DNA of 64,000 nucleotides from Platycnemis pennipes (Eukaryota; Arthropoda; Insecta; Odonata; Platycnemididae): the NCBI GenBank assembly GCA_933228895.1, contig OW121852.1:61422872-61486871 (forward strand). Reading direction: 5' to 3'. The notes under the pieces were generated by a model. The model was given only the letters and a program-made list of their open reading frames with translations. It was not told the DNA's origin and did not search any database. Position 1 is the stretch's first letter, and each line of letters starts with the position of its first letter. Below, piece after piece: positions 61,601-64,000 of this stretch. The position numbers were made by a program, and so were the translations under genes.

Positions 61601-63808
61601 CTCATTCTAGTTTCCGCCAGGGGCCTTAGAGGTCATATATATGTCCTTGGGCAAAGTTATGTTTCAGGTTGTTGGTGGACACAAATGCTGATTTGAAATT
61701 ATGTTTTCTGAAGATGGATTCAAGACCTTTGGTTAATTTTGGATGGAAAGGAAGTTTAACATATTTATCATCTTTTGAAGGGATAAGAGTGGTGTTTTCT
61801 CTAACTAGTCTTCTTTTCTTTTATTTCATAAGGATTTTATCTGTGAGCTTTAGGATGTAATGCAGGGTGGCGATCGTCAGGGAAAACCTGGAATTGTCAG
61901 GGAATTTTCATTTTTACCCTGACTTTTCCAGGAAATATGGAAAAGTCAGGGATTAGTCAGGGAATTCTCATAACAGTCAGAGAGAAACTGGGATAGGAAA
62001 TTCTCATTATTTTTCTACCATTACATTTATCGGGCAGCCTTCCCACCTTTTTTTCACCAAAACATTTCGCCAACTAAGGCTAATGTCCGTCACCGAAGTG
62101 CATGGAATAAGCCCCATCGATTCGTTGAACATTCAGTTGTGAATCTTAGTTATTTAGTTGTGAATCAGGTGTACAATGTATCCCTTTTGTATATCCTTAA
62201 TGTGATACATATTTGGCTAGTAGTGTTAAAATTCATGATCACTGTGTATTCTGCTCATCACAAGGAATCCGAAGCTATGTTTTTCGGAAAATTATACCTC
62301 ATGTTTTTTTAACTTCTGAGATTCAGGTCGACAGGTAGTTGTAGCATACTAGCTTGTAGTAAATGCGTGCTTGCAGTTATAAAAATACGAGACTATCATT
62401 ATTAAAATGGTAATACAAGTACAATCACACTTGTAAACAAAATTTTACGTGACATGGTCTTCGATTTCCATACCCCCCTTCGCGAGACCATAAGAAGAGT
62501 TCTCCTCCCTCCCCACCCTTCACGCTCGACGTAATTATTGAATGGCCACCTTAGCTCCCTCTCGAAGCAATTTAGTCAGGTCACAAACCACCTGAAATAT
62601 GACATTCCTAAATATGATGCCGCTGTTGCTAATTGCTTCCCGTTTTCGCTCACAGTGGCGTGATTACGTTTTGTTTATTTATGCAAATATTTTTTACATT
62701 TTTGGTTCCCTCTTACAATCAAGGGGTTATGACCACGTTAATCAAGTTGTTATTCGATTTTAAAACTCGTGCCATCCGATCTAGATCAAATCCAAGAACT
62801 TGGCTTTGGTTTGTATTTTTCACGTAGCTTTGTGATACCTGTGCCAGAGTCCGCCAGTAAATTGGCCATTAACTTTCCCTTTGATGCCTTATCAGTAATC
62901 TTCAACTTCCCAGAACTACCACAACACGCCACCTCTTCCTTGAAGAATTAGATTTTTTCAATTTTCAATCTTTAATTTTACCAAAGGAAACATACACGGC
63001 CATGGAAATAAGATACACGGCTGCGAAAAATGTATTAAAAGTGTGTACAATTTGTGTGAGTATTTAACTTGTGAAGTTTTAATATATTTTTTCATTAGGG
63101 CGGAGGTTCCATATAGTTTTCATTGTTATAGCTTTTAATGTATTGATTTCAGCTTTTAACGTTTTCTGAGTTTTGATGAAAATTTAATTCAGCAGAAATA
63201 TAATATTCCGATAATCGGAGACCTTTTGGCATTCGGTCAGGGAAATTGGTAAAATATCAGTGAAAAATCAGGGAAAAGTCAGGGAATTGGAAAATTGGTA
63301 ATCAGTAGCCACCCTGTAATGGCTATATTGAAGAGCTGGCCTTACCTTGCCTATATCCCTCTTATAACTCAGTTCCCCCATGAAGTTATACTAACAACAT
63401 ATAATTATTCAGTTCAAATATTTGAGTATCAAAAATACTCAAAAGTAGACAAAGTGACATACTATGTAGCACTGCATAACAAAACAGTTAACTAGTTAAT
63501 GCAGGGTACAGACTTTCTTCTCACAAAGTGATAATTTATTCATTACTTGAACACCAAGGTCTCTGTAGGAAAAAAGCTTCGCTTGTGAGATCTGTTGACA
63601 AGTGGGAGGTTAATAAGTAGAACTGTCACCATGTTTTAGTTTCATATTTCAGTATTTTAAAATCACTAATTTTTTCCATATTAGGGACACAATTGGAGTT
63701 CGTCTGCTGAAACAAATGGGTTGGAAGCCTGGTCAGGGTGTTGGGCCACGTGTCACTAAGTCAGAAAAGAAGCAAGCCATGAAGAAACACCAAAAAGAAA
63801 AGAAAAAG
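37648..63808 (+). CDS. GPATCH1: GPATCH1, G-patch domain protein 1 (5' part, runs off the window)
   Basis: Four coding exons: 37648-37717, 37804-38024, 43747-43895 and 63685-63808 (564 nt, 188 codons); the last ends at a GTATGT donor, so the gene continues past 64000. All junctions are GT/AG and phases agree. Exon 1 encodes an acidic start (MDSDEED...YGTALDPIEE). Exon 2 has the family hallmark RRRFHGAFTGGFSAGFFNTV, then EGWKPSTFKS and PEDFMDDE. Exon 3 has EEFGIAPK. Exon 4 carries the core of the G-patch (GVRLLKQMGWKPGQGVGPRV) followed by a Lys-rich run. G-patch proteins bind and stimulate DEAH-box helicases, and GPATCH1 is associated with spliceosomal C complexes in the nucleus. The start at 37648 has A at -3 and G at +4 and matches the family's short acidic N-terminus. 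An in-frame ATG at 37483 would add 55 mostly hydrophobic residues and is probably 5' UTR. Intron 2 is 5.7 kb and intron 3 is 19.8 kb, both full of repeats. Confidence 0.93.
38690..39205. repeat. 91-bp minisatellite of TACCCT/AGGGTA palindromes
   Basis: The GAGGGTAAGG/GATGGTAAGG mark recurs at 38781, 38872, 38963 and 39133, with a variant at about 39043, giving a period of 90-91 bp and about five units. Each unit is self-complementary. A perfect 22-bp palindrome centred on AGCGCT is at 38972-38993 and again at 39142-39163. Confidence 0.85.
41015..42835 (-). pseudogene. Transposase-like gene (DTTASNTG family), decayed
   Basis: Minus-strand pieces in order: ITPKLVAALNRCQLS (42720), SSIHRIRQKKRRERSETIR, RDGKLLPALNVRNPKEERLP, VPKLQHSFGKEQANAVWN, CCDTTASNTGRFNGACVLLE (about 42230), RGDYRELIELSLMFLGG (41920), MHQARWMARAIYCLKM (41835), MWYLSEELSDL (41570), NDSAERGVKLMQDFHG (41160). 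I recognise this order from proteins repeated in many insect and cnidarian genomes, probably transposases, but cannot name the superfamily. At least two frameshifts and one stop are present. A possible intron lies at about 41329-41413 (GTAAGT...TTTCAG). Confidence 0.65.
44040..44270 (-). mobile_element. Ty1/copia fragment (minus)
   Basis: The minus strand reads KIDYFKIFGTKCYAHIPK, then RRQKLDRKSEPCLFVGYMSD and GYHL, the copia region after the integrase core (FGCxxYVHIPK...GIFVGY). Confidence 0.75.
44280..44690 (+). mobile_element. Ty1/copia integrase fragment (plus)
   Basis: The plus strand reads CIYGKHNRDPF, KWTHADIYEPF, GGSQYFLCLKDDYS and FITQKSEVTKCLATFISKVK, then a decayed NGGE-like catalytic segment and IPYTSQPNG. 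This is a copia integrase core with stops. It abuts the minus-strand copia piece at 44040-44270, so one of the two has been inverted. Confidence 0.8.
44960..45293 (+). repeat. SINE family 1
   Basis: GTTGGCGTGGTGGCTAGAGT head, B-box region decayed (GGCTTTGAATCCCGG), central ATAAGATGTTAAGCTG, 3' end AATAATTAACCAACC. More diverged than the 17641 copy. Confidence 0.8.
45320..45555 (-). repeat. SINE family 1, diverged, inverted to its neighbour
   Basis: Antisense to the 44960 copy: AGAGAAACCTCACATCAGTA aligns with the AGAGAAACCTGGCGTCGGCA region, and the head has GTACTGGCCTACTATCCC and GTTCAAATTCTGG. Only 27 bp separate the two inverted SINEs. Confidence 0.6.
46280..47110. other. GC-rich stretch without recognised function
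   Basis: Unlike the surrounding AT-rich sequence. 46290-46600 has repeated CGCCCG/TGCCC motifs and palindromes such as CCTAGGTCCTAGG, and 46840-47100 is C-rich. Short open frames exist on both strands but none is recognised. It could be part of the surrounding transposon or a separate insertion. Confidence 0.4.
48294..51000 (+). mobile_element. TTAA-flanked DNA transposon (Kolobok- or piggyBac-like)
   Basis: Ends GGTGGCTGGTC and GACCAGCCACC, exactly flanked by TTAA (48290-48293, 51001-51004). Inside, 48844-49074 encodes MSTSFRRKGKLISQKKYNRR ... GSRLIDIAFVGEQMECAICN, which resembles the N-terminus of transposases found with TTAA-type elements. The rest of the transposase is missing, and a LINE fragment occupies 49130-49560. 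Confidence 0.6.
49130..49560 (+). mobile_element. LINE B fragment
   Basis: Broken plus-strand frames read FSYFSKAFDNI, EEKFHYFGSML, HWRKALAKEAFTPSRELITG and KKRLVKSLIWSVALYGLETC, the C-terminal part of a non-LTR RT of the same type as 28480-29560. Confidence 0.7.
51008..54334. mobile_element. hAT transposon with perfect 8-bp target duplication
   Basis: Ends TAGGGCTGTGCGAG and (inverted) TAGGGCTGTGCGAG, flanked on both sides by CTTAATAC (51000-51007 and 54335-54342). Both ends carry CTCGCTCGA(A/T)CTCG subterminal repeats. 3327 bp. Internal frames (51420-51639 +, 51949-52146 -, and a short acidic stretch near 53395-53530) are not recognised as transposase. A GC-rich block lies at 52600-53110. 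Confidence 0.85.
54960..55540 (+). mobile_element. LINE with RNase H, 3' end (jockey/I group)
   Basis: Plus-strand reading: NEMADELVKAGSSRNPIGPE, then RPGLAKRLLSLNRDQLRMVV, GLLTEHYQV and a CRWCKEVDESTSHILCECP-like zinc-knuckle end. This is the RNase H plus C-terminal region of I/jockey-type elements. Stops present. Confidence 0.75.
56672..57829. mobile_element. CAGGG-ended element with 5-bp target duplication, copy 1
   Basis: Ends CAGGGTTTATAGG and CCTATAAACCCTG are inverted; both flanks are ATTAC (56667-56671, 57830-57834). Subterminal AAAAGTCAGGGAAAA motifs at both ends. A family-1 SINE (57334-57675) is inserted inside. Terminal CAGGG suggests a hAT relative; the 5-bp duplication departs from the usual 8. 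Confidence 0.7.
57334..57675 (-). repeat. SINE family 1
   Basis: Antisense copy close to the 17641 consensus: GTTGGTTATTTAGGGGAGGC, GGCTTAACGTCCCATCCGAC and GGGAATCGAACCCGGGCC all present. Contains a small GATAG-type expansion at 57390-57410. Confidence 0.85.
59600..60390. other. GPATCH1 intron 3, nothing recognised
   Basis: AT-rich intronic sequence between the nested stack and the Penelope fragment. Confidence 0.45.
60390..60800 (+). mobile_element. Penelope-like GIY-YIG fragment, plus strand
   Basis: Frame 60394-60675 reads IGVYKLECQGCHSFYIGLTG, TIEHKACFRNKG, LNLLETGHQCDFQ and KGRKMDALEQN, a GIY-YIG endonuclease of a Penelope-like element. The following LLNDLTIPNPSPLL matches the usual C-terminal tail in a shifted frame. 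Confidence 0.8.
60985..61025 (-). ncRNA. Hammerhead-like motif, degenerate
   Basis: Minus strand: CACCTAATAA, AT-rich stem-II region, GAAA, then CCTATGTC. Same position relative to the GIY-YIG domain as at 27126 and 30090, but the first core box reads CTAATAA. Confidence 0.4.
61090..61862 (-). mobile_element. Penelope-like element, minus strand
   Basis: Minus-strand reading: PFHPKLTKGLESIFRKHNFK and SAFVSTNNLKH (about 61760-61660), then SGIYHISFLECNVSYVGQTR and NLNTIFREHAVCFR (61360-61240, GIY-YIG). The PLE sequence appears to continue beyond 63317, split by the CAGGG element. Confidence 0.78.
61863..63316. mobile_element. CAGGG-ended element with 5-bp target duplication, copy 2
   Basis: Ends CAGGGTGGCGATCG and CCACCCTG with GTAGCCACCCTG inverted at the right; both flanks are TAATG (61858-61862, 63317-63321). 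Subterminal GTCAGGGAATT/GGAAAAGTCAGGG repeats at both ends. No transposase recognised. Inserted in the Penelope element. Confidence 0.7.
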
Positions 63809-64000
63809 GTATGTACTCATGGTATTTCTATCCTGAATGTGTACTAAGTAGTATTGGGGTACCATATCACCCATAGTACCTTTAGGTATCGGAGGAAGGA
63901 GGTTGTATTGTGGGAGGATAGAAAATGCCTTTAAGAGAATAATGTGACCCCTCAGTTGTATCTTATGGAAGGAGGGTGGGGCACAAGGTGAACAAAGAGG

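Overview
The window looks like nuclear DNA of an arthropod, most likely an insect. It is AT-rich, its genes are split by long introns with GT/AG junctions, and most of the sequence is old transposon debris. I cannot name the species. No prokaryotic operon, rRNA array or CRISPR is present. Four host genes are recognised from their conserved proteins: COQ9, glomulin (GLMN), a SOCS6-type suppressor of cytokine signalling, and GPATCH1.

Layout. 1-6200: intergenic, with two tRNA-derived SINEs, a pair of ~270-bp direct repeats and a broken THAP-like exon on the minus strand. 6659-33063 (+): COQ9 in six coding exons, with introns of 2.9-7.1 kb. The intronless GLMN gene (6983-8785, +) lies wholly inside COQ9 intron 1 on the same strand. 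COQ9 introns 2-5 carry non-LTR retrotransposons, a piggyBac-like fragment, PIF/Harbinger-, Tigger- and mariner-like DNA transposons, a hAT-type MITE, Penelope-like elements and a 5S-rRNA-derived SINE. 34619-36037 (-): SOCS6-like gene, coding part in one exon, convergent with COQ9. 37648 to the right edge (+): GPATCH1, head to head with the SOCS gene. Four coding exons are visible, intron 3 is 19.8 kb, and the gene continues past the window.

GPATCH1 introns 2 and 3 hold the densest repeats. Intron 2 contains a ~5-kb DNA transposon with a decayed transposase of a family I cannot classify; its terminal regions are minisatellite-like arrays of AGGGTA/TACCCT motifs. Intron 3 contains inverted SINEs, copia fragments, a stack of concentrically nested DNA transposons (45654-59588), Penelope-like elements, and two copies of a CAGGG-ended family with 5-bp target duplications.

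The four host genes do not form one pathway: COQ9 acts in mitochondrial ubiquinone synthesis, GLMN in cullin-RING ligase control, SOCS6 in receptor/JAK turnover through an SH2/SOCS-box E3 adaptor, and GPATCH1 in splicing. The notable gene relationship is the same-strand nesting of GLMN inside COQ9. All names rest on motif recognition by eye; no database search was possible.
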